DNA of 64,000 nt from RBG-16-34-14 sp963727535 (GCA_963727535.1 CAVSGR010000004.1:248001-312000); one strand, 5' to 3'. Positions 28,431 to 38,478 are shown, counted from the first letter of the stretch. A program made the numbers and translations. The notes: generated by a model from the letters alone, not told the origin.

Positions 28431-29696
28431 ATGACAACCAATCCCATTTCACTTAATATTTTGCCAAATGATGATATCCTCTCACAATGCATCCATTGTG
28501 GAATGTGCCTTGCTGTTTGCCCAACTTATGAATTGACAAAACTTGAACGATCTTCGCCGAGGGGAAGAATTAAACTGATAAAATCTGTTGCTGAAGGTAC
28601 AATGCCTTTAAGTAATATTTTTGTTGACGAAATGAATTTTTGTCTCGATTGCCAGGCTTGCGAAACAGCTTGTCCCGCCGGAGTTAAATATGGAGTAATG
28701 GTTGAAGCAGCAAGAGCAGAAGTCGATAATTCTTCTTATGGATCTTTTTTAACGAAGTTCATAAAGAAATTTATATTAAAATATATTGTAGCAATTCCTC
28801 AAAACTTAAAAACCGCTTCAAAACTTTTATATTTCTATCAACGATCATTTTTCCCAAAGTTATTAAAAAAAATCCTGCCTGGTAAACTTGCCGAATTGAA
28901 TTCTCTTTCACCAAGAGTTTCTAATAAATTCAGTGATTCGATTATTGAAGAAATTACTGAACCAGTTGGTGAAAAAAAGATGGATACAGCATTTCTTTAC
29001 GGTTGTCTTATGAATGTTATGTTCGCTGATATTAATAAAGATACTGTTGAACTTCTTTCAAAAAATGGCTGCAGAGTATTTACACCAAAAGACCAGTTTT
29101 GCTGCGGTTCTTTGCACGCACACAATGGCGATCCTGAAACCGCTAAGAAACTTGCTGAAAAGAATCTCAAAGCATTTGGCAAATACAATTATGAGTATCT
29201 TGTTTCAAACTCTGCCGGATGTGGTGCTTTTATGAAAGAGTATAAACATATATTTAGAGATGATGAAAAACTAAAAGACATTGCTGAAGATTTCAGTAAC
29301 AAAGTGAAGGACTTAAGCGAATTTTTCTCTGATATAATTCCTATAAATCTTGAAGGTAAAAACGAAAAAGTAACTTACCACGATGCCTGTCATCTAGTTC
29401 ATTCTCAGAAAATATCTTCACAACCGAGAAAAATAATTAACTTAATACCAGGAGTTGATTATACTGAGTTGAATGAAGCAAGCTGGTGCTGTGGAAGTGC
29501 GGGAATATATAATGTTACAAGATTTGAAGACTCGATGAAAATACTTGATAGGAAAATTAAGAATATTAAAGAAACAGGAGCAGAAAAAGTTATTACCTCA
29601 AACCCAGGCTGCATAACACAGTTAGAATATGGATTAAGAAAAAATAATCTGAATGTTAAGGTTGAACATTTGGCGAGTTTCCTGAATGGAGAATAA
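28431..29696 (+). CDS. Fe-S subunit, GlcF/heterodisulfide reductase type
   Basis: The 421-residue partner of the FAD oxidase upstream. Two [4Fe-4S] motifs are near the N-terminus: CIHCGMCLAVCP and CLDCQACETACP. Two CCG-type domains follow, with CCGSLHAHNG and, near the end, CCGSAG plus DACHLVHSQ. This matches GlcF of glycolate oxidase and LldE/HdrB-like domains. The operon pairing with the GlcD-like gene makes a membrane-linked hydroxy-acid dehydrogenase likely. It ends just before a bidirectional terminator. Confidence 0.9.
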   Translation: MTTNPISLNILPNDDILSQCIHCGMCLAVCPTYELTKLERSSPRGRIKLIKSVAEGTMPLSNIFVDEMNFCLDCQACETACPAGVKYGVMVEAARAEVDNSSYGSFLTKFIKKFILKYIVAIPQNLKTASKLLYFYQRSFFPKLLKKILPGKLAELNSLSPRVSNKFSDSIIEEITEPVGEKKMDTAFLYGCLMNVMFADINKDTVELLSKNGCRVFTPKDQFCCGSLHAHNGDPETAKKLAEKNLKAFGKYNYEYLVSNSAGCGAFMKEYKHIFRDDEKLKDIAEDFSNKVKDLSEFFSDIIPINLEGKNEKVTYHDACHLVHSQKISSQPRKIINLIPGVDYTELNEASWCCGSAGIYNVTRFEDSMKILDRKIKNIKETGAEKVITSNPGCITQLEYGLRKNNLNVKVEHLASFLNGE

Positions 29697-29720
29697 ATAA
29701 GATCTAACTTTTTGTTTTCA

Positions 29721-29756
29721 AATAACGGACTATAACACAAAATATAGTCCGTTATT
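29721..29756. terminator. Bidirectional terminator between convergent genes
   Basis: A perfect 14-base inverted repeat (29721-29734 and 29743-29756) has an 8-base loop. It lies between the plus-strand Fe-S subunit gene and the minus-strand DUF5131 gene. The T runs beside it are short. Confidence 0.65.
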
Positions 29757-29815
29757 TGATATTAATATAGAGTTGAGCATCTAGCGAGTTTTGTATAATG
29801 TGTAGTTATTGCGTT

Positions 29816-30541
29816 CTAGAAAACGACTTCGACTTCCGGCATTTCATCATAAGTTTTACCATTAAGTAGTCTGCCGGTTTTCTTTTTATTCGTTCCGCCC
29901 CACTGCTTAAAGAAAAACTTCACATTAGCTTTTTCACACTTTCCAAATATTTCATAAACCCAGTCTTCTTTCATTGCTCTCGGTTTTCTTCCACTTTCGC
30001 CTCCGACAATAACCCAATTAATTCTATTTAATTTTAGTTTTGTTAAAGGTCCAAGCAAAGGTTCACAGGATAGGAATTTAGTTTTAGCTTTAGTTTTTCT
30101 GAGCAGATCCACTCTCCACAATTCTTTCTCATTTTCGATTGAAACACCCATCCAGATATTATGTGTCCATTTTAATTGTTTATGATATTTTAAAAGAATA
30201 TCTGCTCGTTTAGTTAGTATTTGAAAAACATGTTGGGGGTTATCGTTCATTACATTGAAGACCCTTTTAATAAACTCTAATGGAATATCTTTGTGGAACA
30301 AATCGCTCATTGAATTAACAAAAACAATTTTTGGAGTTTTCCATGAGTATGGAATTTTCAAAGCATCTTCATGTAACTTCAATTTAAATCCATTCCTATA
30401 TTTATCTATTCCCATAGCTTTTAATCTTCTTGCCATTACTTCTGCATAACAAAATTTACAACCCTGAGAAACTTTGTTGCATCCGGTTGTTGGATTCCAT
30501 GTCAATTCAGTCCATTCAATTTTTGTTTGTGCCATTAACAA
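29816..30541 (-). CDS. DUF5131 (phage Gp37/Gp68-type) three-Cys-motif protein
   Basis: 241 residues. The N-terminus IEWTELTWNPTTGC leads into a C-x6-C-x2-C cluster (Cys21, Cys28, Cys31), the three-Cys motif of DUF5131/Gp37-Gp68 proteins. These look like distant radical-SAM relatives whose reaction is unknown. FVNSMSDLFH, QILTKRAD, GVSIEN and VGGESG..PR are further family hallmarks. The start may be the second Met (30535). The TcmP gene upstream overlaps it by 26 bases, so the two are probably translated together. The family also occurs in phages. The pair stands alone between housekeeping genes, divergent from the Act operon. Confidence 0.88.
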   Translation of the reverse strand: MLMAQTKIEWTELTWNPTTGCNKVSQGCKFCYAEVMARRLKAMGIDKYRNGFKLKLHEDALKIPYSWKTPKIVFVNSMSDLFHKDIPLEFIKRVFNVMNDNPQHVFQILTKRADILLKYHKQLKWTHNIWMGVSIENEKELWRVDLLRKTKAKTKFLSCEPLLGPLTKLKLNRINWVIVGGESGRKPRAMKEDWVYEIFGKCEKANVKFFFKQWGGTNKKKTGRLLNGKTYDEMPEVEVVF

Positions 30542-31655
30542 CCATTTTTATTAAAATTTTTCTGTTCTTATTTGCTAAATAAAAACTTTTTGCTTTTTTA
30601 CCATCTAAACTAATCAGTTCTATACTTTTACTCTCAAAAAGTGCTTTTAAAATATCATTGGAATGTGTCGGAAGAAAACCGTTTTCATATCCAAAATCAG
30701 TTATTTCAAAATTTGTTTTTCCATTAGATGTAGTAATGAAATTTTCAAGTTTTTGATCGTATCCTGATAAGGCTATCTCGTCAAATAAACCATAAGGAGA
30801 ATTTTCAACAAAACCTTTTCCATGTTCTTTATCAATTGTCCATTTTGTATGGATCATCTTTTCAAATCCTTTTTTACTATAAGTGAAAAAGAAAATACAA
30901 AACACATTTGATTTATCAGGCCTTAACGTAAATGTATCAATATATCTCATATTTAGAAATTCTTTGAATCTTTGCTTAATACTTAAAATAAATTTTATTA
31001 CATCAGTAGTATCTGGAATTCTACCCTCAAATAATTCAACAAGAAATTTTTCTAAAGCTTCGCCCCCCTTAAATATGTCGGTAATTACTTTTTCGGCAAA
31101 ACGATACATAAATGAAATAGGTAAGAAGAGTATTAATTCAGTTTTTTTATTAGATAACAAATCTCTAAGTTCATTTGGCTTAATATCCTTGTAACCCCAC
31201 GGATCTATAAATAATAATGCTCTTTCAGGTTCATCTAATGAATTTAATTGTTTGACTAATTGTGGTAACAAGTCGTTATAGTCATTATTTGAAAAAATTA
31301 ATTTAATATTTGGAGGCTTAAATATTTTAGATACAAATTCTTTCACTCGATCGATTTTCATTTTTAGTGGTTCTATATTTGAATTACCAAAATCATTAAA
31401 TCTTACCTCGATATCTTTGCAAGATTTTTTATTAAAGAAGTAGTAATTTTTTATGGTTTCCATAGTTTGAATTGGACTGCCTTTTTCACCATCTTCATAA
31501 ATCCCTTCACCAGCGAATAGATCGAAGAGATAAATCTTTTTTATGAACTCAACTCTGTGCAGAATGTTTAAATATACTGCTAGGTATTTCACGTAAAGAT
31601 TGATCTTTGCTTTTGAATGAGGTAGGAGAATTTGTTTAGTTGTTTTTTTCTTCAC
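30516..31655 (-). CDS. tcmP: Three-Cys-motif partner protein TcmP
   Basis: 379 residues with a GTG start at 31655. The fold resembles a class I methyltransferase: YLFDLFAGEG (Asp45-Gly51) looks like the SAM-binding motif I, and LLFIDPWGY (151-155) stands where DPPY-type catalytic motifs lie. It matches the TcmP family, named for its genomic partnership with three-Cys-motif DUF5131 proteins, and that partner follows here with a 26-base overlap. The biochemical role is not known. A nucleic-acid or nucleotide-modifying activity is a reasonable guess from the two motifs but is inference. Confidence 0.85.
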   Translation of the reverse strand: MKKKTTKQILLPHSKAKINLYVKYLAVYLNILHRVEFIKKIYLFDLFAGEGIYEDGEKGSPIQTMETIKNYYFFNKKSCKDIEVRFNDFGNSNIEPLKMKIDRVKEFVSKIFKPPNIKLIFSNNDYNDLLPQLVKQLNSLDEPERALLFIDPWGYKDIKPNELRDLLSNKKTELILFLPISFMYRFAEKVITDIFKGGEALEKFLVELFEGRIPDTTDVIKFILSIKQRFKEFLNMRYIDTFTLRPDKSNVFCIFFFTYSKKGFEKMIHTKWTIDKEHGKGFVENSPYGLFDEIALSGYDQKLENFITTSNGKTNFEITDFGYENGFLPTHSNDILKALFESKSIELISLDGKKAKSFYLANKNRKILIKMVVNGTNKN

Positions 31656-32056
31656 AATAATGCACTACAATAAAAATGTATTATTAAAAATGAACTCGGA
31701 AAAAAAAGAATTATTGATGGTATTTATAGAGCTCCTTCCCATATTAAAGACTAAACCCAAAATGGATTTTAATAAACGTATTAAATACCTCAGACTTTAT
31801 CAAGAAGTGATGACAAAATGGAGTCTAAAATCAACCCTCTTCCCAGATTGTTTAAATATTAAACAAAAATTTTTTGCTTCAAGTTTGTTTTTTATACTCA
31901 ATATTTTGTAATTTTTGACGTCATTATTTAGATACCTTGCGGGTGTAAAACCGCAAAAGATTTCAATAAGTTAATCATCTCTATTAGCAACATTTTGGTT
32001 TACGAAGTGCTTAGAATGCTATTATTAGTAAAAAGGACAGCATAGTTTAGAACTAT
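31656..32056. other. 400-base divergent intergenic region
   Basis: Lies between tcmP (minus) and actA (plus). It holds an 83-codon open frame (31660-31911) starting five bases from the tcmP start. That frame shows no recognisable domain and overlaps the expected tcmP promoter region, so I do not call it a gene with confidence. A possible actA promoter and a small hairpin are listed separately. From 31960 to 32056 I see nothing beyond AT-rich leader. Confidence 0.5.
31906..31957 (+). promoter_or_regulatory. Possible promoter and leader hairpin of the Act/oxidase operon
   Basis: TTGTAA at 31906-31911, 17-base spacer and TAGATA at 31929-31934 make a sigma70-like promoter. Directly after it, TTGCGG (31937-31942) can pair with CCGCAA (31951-31956) around an 8-base loop, near the start of a leader of about 110 bases. 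Whether the hairpin matters is unknown. Confidence 0.3.
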
Positions 32057-32626
32057 ATGAATAAGTCTCTACTGGATCACATACTCAGAATTCGGCTGCC
32101 CATTACTCTCTTCGTGGTCATAGCTTCATTTACTATTACATATTTTGTCTCAAGGGCAGAAAGAGACGGGGTTGGCTATTCTCCAGTTCAGCCAGTCAAT
32201 TTTTCGCATAAACTCCACGCGGGACAGATGAAAATCGACTGCCAGTATTGCCATACCGGTGTTGAAAAATCACGTCATGCAATGGTGCCTGCAGTTTCAA
32301 CCTGTATGAATTGCCATACGATTGCCCGCAAAGACAAACCTGAAATTATTAAGCTAACAAAATATTACAACGATGGAATAGCTATTCCATGGAAAAGAAT
32401 TCACAGGGTTCCTGATTTTGCATACTTTAATCACAGCGTTCATGTAAATGCTGGAATTGATTGCTCAAGCTGCCATGGTGACGTAAGGCAAATGGACAGG
32501 ATTGCACAGATGAATTCTTTCACAATGGGAAATTGCCTCGACTGTCACAGGAACGCTCACGAAAGATTAGCATATTTGAAAAATATTAAAAACGGTCCCG
32601 ACGATTGCTGGGCTTGCCATCGTTAA
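32057..32626 (+). CDS. actA: Alternative complex III subunit ActA, pentaheme cytochrome c
   Basis: Alternative complex III oxidises quinol and reduces a c-type carrier; ActA is its multiheme subunit on the periplasmic side. 189 residues: one N-terminal membrane helix (about 14-31), then five CxxCH heme sites (CQYCH, CMNCH, CSSCH, CLDCH, CWACH). Extra His residues such as NFSHKLHAG and YFNHSVHVN are likely axial ligands. It is the first gene of a run reaching to 47043 on one strand. Confidence 0.95.
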   Translation: MNKSLLDHILRIRLPITLFVVIASFTITYFVSRAERDGVGYSPVQPVNFSHKLHAGQMKIDCQYCHTGVEKSRHAMVPAVSTCMNCHTIARKDKPEIIKLTKYYNDGIAIPWKRIHRVPDFAYFNHSVHVNAGIDCSSCHGDVRQMDRIAQMNSFTMGNCLDCHRNAHERLAYLKNIKNGPDDCWACHR

Positions 32627-32635
32627 GGAGTTATA

Positions 32636-32863
32636 ATGAAGTTTAGCAACTTAAATATTGATAAAAAAATAAAGAGAAAAAAATTCTTTGTTGCAGCAGC
32701 AGCAAGTGTTGCAACCTATACTGTGCTGAGATCTTTTCCGTTTAATTTGTTATTTGGAAATAAAGAGAATAAAAAAGTTAAAAACCGTAAGAGTGACAGG
32801 ATAAAAGAAAACCCTCTTGCCGTCAGCAGAAAAAATTCAGGTGATAGCAATGTCAGAAGCTAA
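32636..32863 (+). CDS. Small basic protein inside the Act operon
   Basis: 75 residues, not recognised. The N-terminus KKIKRKKFFVAAAASVATY is a basic stretch followed by a small-residue hydrophobic segment, similar in shape to a degenerate twin-arginine signal. The rest is very Lys/Arg-rich. It starts 9 bases after actA, behind AAGGAG, and overlaps the actB start by 14 bases, so it is tightly embedded. It may be an assembly or accessory peptide for ActB maturation (inference). Confidence 0.55.
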   Translation: MKFSNLNIDKKIKRKKFFVAAAASVATYTVLRSFPFNLLFGNKENKKVKNRKSDRIKENPLAVSRKNSGDSNVRS

Positions 32864-35800
32864 AGATAAAATGAATAACGAAGAGACTTCACAGAAGAAG
32901 GATGTTAATTACTGGCGAAGCTTTGCGGAGCTTCATAAAGACCCTGCAGTTATAGCTGCGAGCCAGCATGAATTTAATGAAGGGGTAACAGATGATTTTA
33001 GCCCTTCAAACCTTTCTAAAGTATCGAGACGTAAATTTTTAGCTTTAGTCGGAGCTTCGGCTGCTTTAGCCGGCGTTGGTTGTTCGGATTACAGGGATAA
33101 GGGCGAGATCATTCCTTATACTAAAATGCCCGAAGATACTATTGTTGGTAAACCGAAATATTATGCTTCTACCTATAATTACAATTCTCAATCTCACGGT
33201 ATCTTAATAAAAACAAGAGAAGGAAGACCTGTAAAAGTCGATGGTAATCCCGATCATCCTGTAAACAAAGGAAAAGTAACTGCGATTTGCCAGGCGACAC
33301 TGCTTAATTTGTATGATCCGGATAGATTGCAAAGTCCAACGAAGAAGGCAAGCAGCGGTGAGGTTACTAAAGCTGATTGGAAACAAGTTGATAGCGAAAT
33401 TGCAGCTACTTTAAATGCAGATGATAGAAAAAATATTGCAATTGTAACCGGAAGTATCCTTTCTCCTACAACTAAAAAAGTGCTCGATGATTTTACGGCG
33501 AAATACCCGGGAACAAAAGTTTATTCTTATGAATCGTTTAATGATGAAATCAGGAATTCAGCCTGGAAAAAATGTTATGGAACTGATTCTTATCCTTTAA
33601 TAAAATGGAATGAAGCAAAAGTAATTGTAGCACTTGAAGCTGATTTCTTAGGAAATGACGGCAACAAAGTTGAAAACTCCAGACTATATGCTGAAGGAAG
33701 AAATGTTGAAGATGCAAAAAACTTTAACAGGCTTTATGTTGTTGAAGGCAATATGTCATTAACAGGAATTAACGCTGATTATCGTTTAAAATTACGACCT
33801 GATGCTCAATATGAATTTGTTATGAGTCTTTTGAATGAAGTTTCTAAAAGAACAGGAATTAATGTTCCTTTTAATCTTATCTTCATTTTCTCTTGATGCA
33901 TTTGCAAAAGCATATTCTCTCGACACAAAGAAATTAAAATATCTTGTTGATGATCTTATAAGCAACAAGGGCAAATCGATAGTTTATGCTGGAAGAACAT
34001 TGCCGGAAGAAGCTCATATTGCTGTAAATTATTTGAATGAAATTCTCGGCAACAAAAATTTATACAGGACAGATTCTGCAACTGTTACAAATCTTCCATT
34101 GAGTTCGAAATCAGAAATTGTAAATCTTGTAGCTGATATGAATTCCGGTAAAGTTGGAATTGTAATTCATTTTGATTCCGATCCTGTTTTTCATTTCCCA
34201 AAAGATCTGGGTTATGCTGATGCAATTAAAAAAGTTCCAACTGTAATTTCATTAACAGAAAGTGCAAACGATTCATCTGCAGCCGGAACTTACACATTAC
34301 CTATTAGTCATGCCTTTGAATCCTGGGGAGATGCTAAGACAAGAACAGGTTTCTACTCACTTCAGCAGCCTGTGATAGCTCCAATCTATAAAACAAGAGA
34401 AAAAGAGGCTGTACTTCTATATTGGATTAATGAAGCAAAAGATGAATTTAAAGATACTATCTATCATGAATTTCTGATGAAGAACTGGGAAGCGAATATC
34501 TATCCTTCACTTAATTCAAAAATAGATTTTAAAAGATTCTGGTTCGGAGTTCTTCACGATGGAGCTGTTTTAGTTAGTGAGTCGCCTAAAAGTTTTGGCA
34601 GTTTTAATAGTTCTGCATTTAATGGATTAAAAAATTCAACTACAAATCTATCCGGTTATGCAGTTATATTGAGTGAAAGTTATTCGGTTGGTGATGGAAA
34701 GTATGCCAACAATGGCTGGCTTCAGGAACTTCCTCATCCTGTTTCAAAAATGACGTGGGATAATTACGCTGCAATATCAAAAAATAGTGCTAAAGAACTC
34801 GGTGTTAAGAATGATGATAAAATTTCCGTTGTTGTCGGAAACAGAACTTTAGAAATTCCTGTTTTTATTCAGCCGGGATGTGCTGATAATACAATAGCAA
34901 TAGAAACTGGTTACGGCAGAACAGTTGTCGGAAAAGTTGGAGAAAAGACAGGCTTTAATGCAAATGTTTTGTTATCAAAAGATTCTGCATGGCTTTTTAC
35001 AGCTGTGTCCGTAAAAAAAGGCAGCGGAACTTATCAACTAGTTTCTGCACAGGAACATCACTTATTTGATCATTCACCAAACGATAATCTCCTTGGTGAA
35101 AGACAAATTATAAAAGAAGGGACAGTAAAAGAATATTTGCAGAATCCTCATTTTATTTCTGAAATGCATGAGGAAGAAAAAGTTGACCAGATTTATCCCG
35201 GGAATCCCAAATGGTTTACTGGTGTAAAATGGGGAATGTCCATCGATCTTAATAAATGTACAGGCTGCAGTGATTGTGTCGTTGCATGTGTCGCAGAAAA
35301 TAATAATCCCGTAGTTGGAAAAGATCAGGTTGCCAAAGGCAGGGAAATGCAATGGCTCAGAGTTGATACTTATTATTCCGGTTCCGAAGATGATCCTATT
35401 GTTAGTACACAATTAATGTTATGTCAGCATTGTGATGATGCGCCTTGCGAAAATGTTTGTCCTGTTGCAGCAACAACTCATAGTAAAGACGGTTTGAACC
35501 AGATGGTTTATAACAGGTGTGTCGGTACAAGATATTGCTCAAACAATTGTCCTTATAAAGTTAGAAGATTCAACTTCTTTAATTTCCGCGATCATTTCAG
35601 AGACGGTTTCCAGCAGGAAGGTTTATTTGATCTTGTTTATAATCCTGAAGTAACTGTCCGTTCAAGAGGAGTTATGGAAAAATGTTCCTTCTGTATCCAG
35701 AGAATTGCTACTGAAAGAGAAAACGCAATTCGTGAGAACAGGGAAGTAATTGGTGCAAATGTTCACACAGCTTGCCAGGATGCTTGTAATACAAATGCAA

Positions 35801-35949
35801 TTCATTTTGGAGATATCAATAATAAGAATGCTGAATTTTATAAATATAGAAATCATGAGTTAGGTTATTACGTACTTGAACAATTGAACGTAAAACCGAA
35901 TGTTACTTATCTGGCTAAATTAAGAAATACCCATTCGGAGGCTGTATAG
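32850..35949 (+). CDS. actB: Alternative complex III subunit ActB, molybdopterin-like plus Fe-S domains (frameshifted)
   Basis: About 1032 residues after removal of one extra base near 33879. ATG at 32850, behind AGGTGA, is the best start. A twin-arginine motif SRRKFLALVGASAALAGVGCS lies at about residues 60-80. The first two thirds resemble molybdopterin oxidoreductases, which in ActB lack the cofactor. The last third has four ferredoxin-like cluster motifs: CTGCSDCVVAC, CQHCDDAPCENVCP, CVGTRYCSNNCPYKVRRF and CSFC...CQDAC. This gives three [4Fe-4S] and one [3Fe-4S] by analogy with known Act complexes. It is the joined B1-B2 form. The GTG of actC overlaps its stop by one base. Confidence 0.92.
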
Positions 35950-37322
35950 TGGTAGATTATAGTAAGGAGATTCCTTTAGTTCAGGGTGACCTGACAATGG
36001 CTGACCTCGATAATGCCATTGCAAAACCTATGAGCACAAAGCCGGGAAAAACATATTTTATTGCACTGGCTTTTACTAGCGGACTCTTACTTCTCGGTGC
36101 TCTTGGAGTTTCACTTACATTTTATTTTGGTATTGGCGAGTGGGGAAATAATCAACCCGTAGCCTGGGGTTGGGGTATTACAAACTTTGTGTTTTGGGTA
36201 GGTATTGCACATGCGGGAACTCTTATTTCTGCAATCTTATATTTGTTAAGACAGAGATGGAGAACAGGAATATCAAGATTTTCGGAAGCGATGACAATCT
36301 TCGCCGTTATGTGTGCAGGTATTTTCCCCATTATTCACACAGGTCGTCCGTGGCTTGCGGGATATTTACTTCCATATCCTAACTCTCATCTTCTTTGGCC
36401 GAATTTTGTTTCGCCTTTAGTGTGGGATGTCTTTGCAGTTTCCACATATCTTACTGTCTCGGCAATTTTCTGGTATGTCGGTCTTATTCCTGATTTTGCT
36501 ACTTTAAGAGACAGAACAGTTCCCAAAGTAAAGAAAACCATTTATTCGTTTTTTAGTCTCGGGTGGAGACATTCCAACAGGCACTGGAGACATTACGAAA
36601 AAGTTTATATGATATTAGCTGGTCTTGCTACGCCACTTGTACTTTCAGTTCATACAGTTGTAAGCTTTGATTTTGCTGTAGCAGTTTTACCAGGATGGCA
36701 TTCAACTATCTTTCCACCATACTTTGTTGCAGGTGCTATATTTTCCGGTTTTGCTATGGTAGTTACGGCACTTGTTTTTATGAGGAAAGCCTTAAGCTTA
36801 GAAAATGTAATTACGATAGATCACTTGGATAGAATGAATAAAATCATTCTTCTAACTGGTTCGATGGTTGGCTATGCTTATCTAATGGAATTTTTTATTT
36901 CATGGTATAGCGGAGTTCCTACTGAACAATATGTTGCAATTAACAGGGCGTTCGGACCTTATGCATGGGGATACTGGATAATGGTTAGCTGTAATTCACT
37001 TTTCCCGCAGTTGTTCTGGTTTAGAAAATGCAGAAGGTCAATCCCAATTATGTTCTTTATCGTTGTGCTTGTAAATGTAGGTATGTGGTTCGAGAGGTTT
37101 ATTATTATCGCCTCATCCTTGCATAGAGATTTCTTGCCATCGAGCTGGGGTTATTTTTCTCCAACCTGGGTTGATTTTTCTATTTTAATAGGAAGCTTTG
37201 GTTTGTTCTTTACCCTGATACTTATTTTCACAAGGACAATGCCTGTTGTTACAATGTCTGAGATTAAAGGAGTTGTAGATGGGGCACAGCCGACGCATCA
37301 CGGAGGTGATCATAATGGCTGA
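35949..37322 (+). CDS. actC: Alternative complex III subunit ActC, NrfD-like membrane protein
   Basis: 457 residues with a GTG start overlapping the actB stop. It is a polytopic NrfD/PsrC-family protein with about ten membrane helices that provides a quinol-binding site. Conserved stretches include WGWGITNFVFWVGIAHAGTLISA, HTGRPW and VSFDFAVAVLPGWHSTIFPPYFVAGAI. The C-terminus is His-rich. The 3' end overlaps the next gene by eight bases. Confidence 0.95.
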   Translation: MVDYSKEIPLVQGDLTMADLDNAIAKPMSTKPGKTYFIALAFTSGLLLLGALGVSLTFYFGIGEWGNNQPVAWGWGITNFVFWVGIAHAGTLISAILYLLRQRWRTGISRFSEAMTIFAVMCAGIFPIIHTGRPWLAGYLLPYPNSHLLWPNFVSPLVWDVFAVSTYLTVSAIFWYVGLIPDFATLRDRTVPKVKKTIYSFFSLGWRHSNRHWRHYEKVYMILAGLATPLVLSVHTVVSFDFAVAVLPGWHSTIFPPYFVAGAIFSGFAMVVTALVFMRKALSLENVITIDHLDRMNKIILLTGSMVGYAYLMEFFISWYSGVPTEQYVAINRAFGPYAWGYWIMVSCNSLFPQLFWFRKCRRSIPIMFFIVVLVNVGMWFERFIIIASSLHRDFLPSSWGYFSPTWVDFSILIGSFGLFFTLILIFTRTMPVVTMSEIKGVVDGAQPTHHGGDHNG

Positions 37323-38478
37323 TAATAAATTATATTGTGTATCAGCTCTTTTTGATACTCCTGATAAGATTATTAATGCTGCAAAAAAAACAACTAAAGC
37401 CGGCTACAAAAAATTTGATGTTAATACACCATACCCTGTTCACGGAATGGATAAAGCTATGGGTATGGGACAATCAAAAATTGGTTATGTAACTTTATTT
37501 TTCGGTCTATCCGGTGCTGCGTTTATCTTCCTGTTTATGTGGTGGACTTTTGCTTCAAGTTATAATCTTGTGGTAGGTGGCAAACCATTTTTATCAGCAC
37601 CCGCATTTATTCCGATTACTTTTGAGACGACCGTTTTGTTTGCTGCGATTTCAACAGTTGTTGGAATGATAGCAGTTTACTTTAAGCTACCAGATAATAA
37701 TAATCCTATTCACGATACAGATTATATGAAAGCTGTTTCGGGAGATAAATATGGTTTATTTATCGAAGCTGAAGATGAATTATTTGATAGAGAAAAAGTA
37801 ACTGAGTTTCTTAAAAATTTGGGTGCCTATAAAGTTTCCGATATTTATTTCCCGGAAAAAGAAACTTATAAAATGTTTGCGCCCGGTTTCCTGTTTTTTC
37901 TTGCTGTTGTGGGGATAGTAACAAGTGCAGCTACTTATATTACTCTGAACAAGTTGATGTATCTTACTCCTTATGACTGGATGGAATTCCAGGATAAACT
38001 TACAGCGCAGGAAGGAAGCAATATTTTTGCTGATGGTGAAGGAATGAGAGTCCCTGTTGAAGGAACAGTTGCCAGGGGAGAGATACCTTATCCTTATCCC
38101 GGACCGGCAGACACAAGTGAGGTATTAACTAATCCAACGATACCAACAAAAGAAGTTCTTGAGTTAGGTAAAAGAAAATTTTTAACATTTTGTAGTCCAT
38201 GTCATGGAAATTTTGCCGAGGGAGAGAGCAGGCTTCATCAACAGTTTCCTACGGGTCCGACATTGGTAAAAAGTAAAATAATAAATTATCCTGATGGAAG
38301 GATTTATCATATTATAACAACCGGGCAAAATGTAATGCCTTCTTATGCACGTCAGATTACAAGAGAAGAAAGATGGGCAATAATAGATTATATAAGAGTT
38401 TTGCAAAGAGCGCAAAATGCTAGTCAGGCTGATTTAGATTTAGTTAAAAAGGAGTCCTCTTCAAATGTCGCCAAATGA
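37315..38478 (+). CDS. Fused alternative complex III subunits ActD and ActE
   Basis: 387 residues from ATG at 37315, where GGAGG (37302-37306) is well placed. Residues 1-220 are ActD-like (DUF3341) with two membrane helices (about 57-80 and 189-212). After a proline-rich linker, residues about 275-375 form a monoheme cytochrome c (CSPCH at 293-297, Met ligand in VMPSYA), corresponding to ActE. In Rhodothermus these are separate subunits; here they are one chain. A fusion fits direct electron transfer to an outside acceptor. The stop overlaps actF by 14 bases. Confidence 0.9.
   Translation: MADNKLYCVSALFDTPDKIINAAKKTTKAGYKKFDVNTPYPVHGMDKAMGMGQSKIGYVTLFFGLSGAAFIFLFMWWTFASSYNLVVGGKPFLSAPAFIPITFETTVLFAAISTVVGMIAVYFKLPDNNNPIHDTDYMKAVSGDKYGLFIEAEDELFDREKVTEFLKNLGAYKVSDIYFPEKETYKMFAPGFLFFLAVVGIVTSAATYITLNKLMYLTPYDWMEFQDKLTAQEGSNIFADGEGMRVPVEGTVARGEIPYPYPGPADTSEVLTNPTIPTKEVLELGKRKFLTFCSPCHGNFAEGESRLHQQFPTGPTLVKSKIINYPDGRIYHIITTGQNVMPSYARQITREERWAIIDYIRVLQRAQNASQADLDLVKKESSSNVAK

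Noticed and set aside
31660..31911. 83-codon open frame divergent from tcmP as a gene
   Set aside because: No recognisable domain, AT-rich composition, no ribosome site, and it covers the region where the tcmP promoter must lie.
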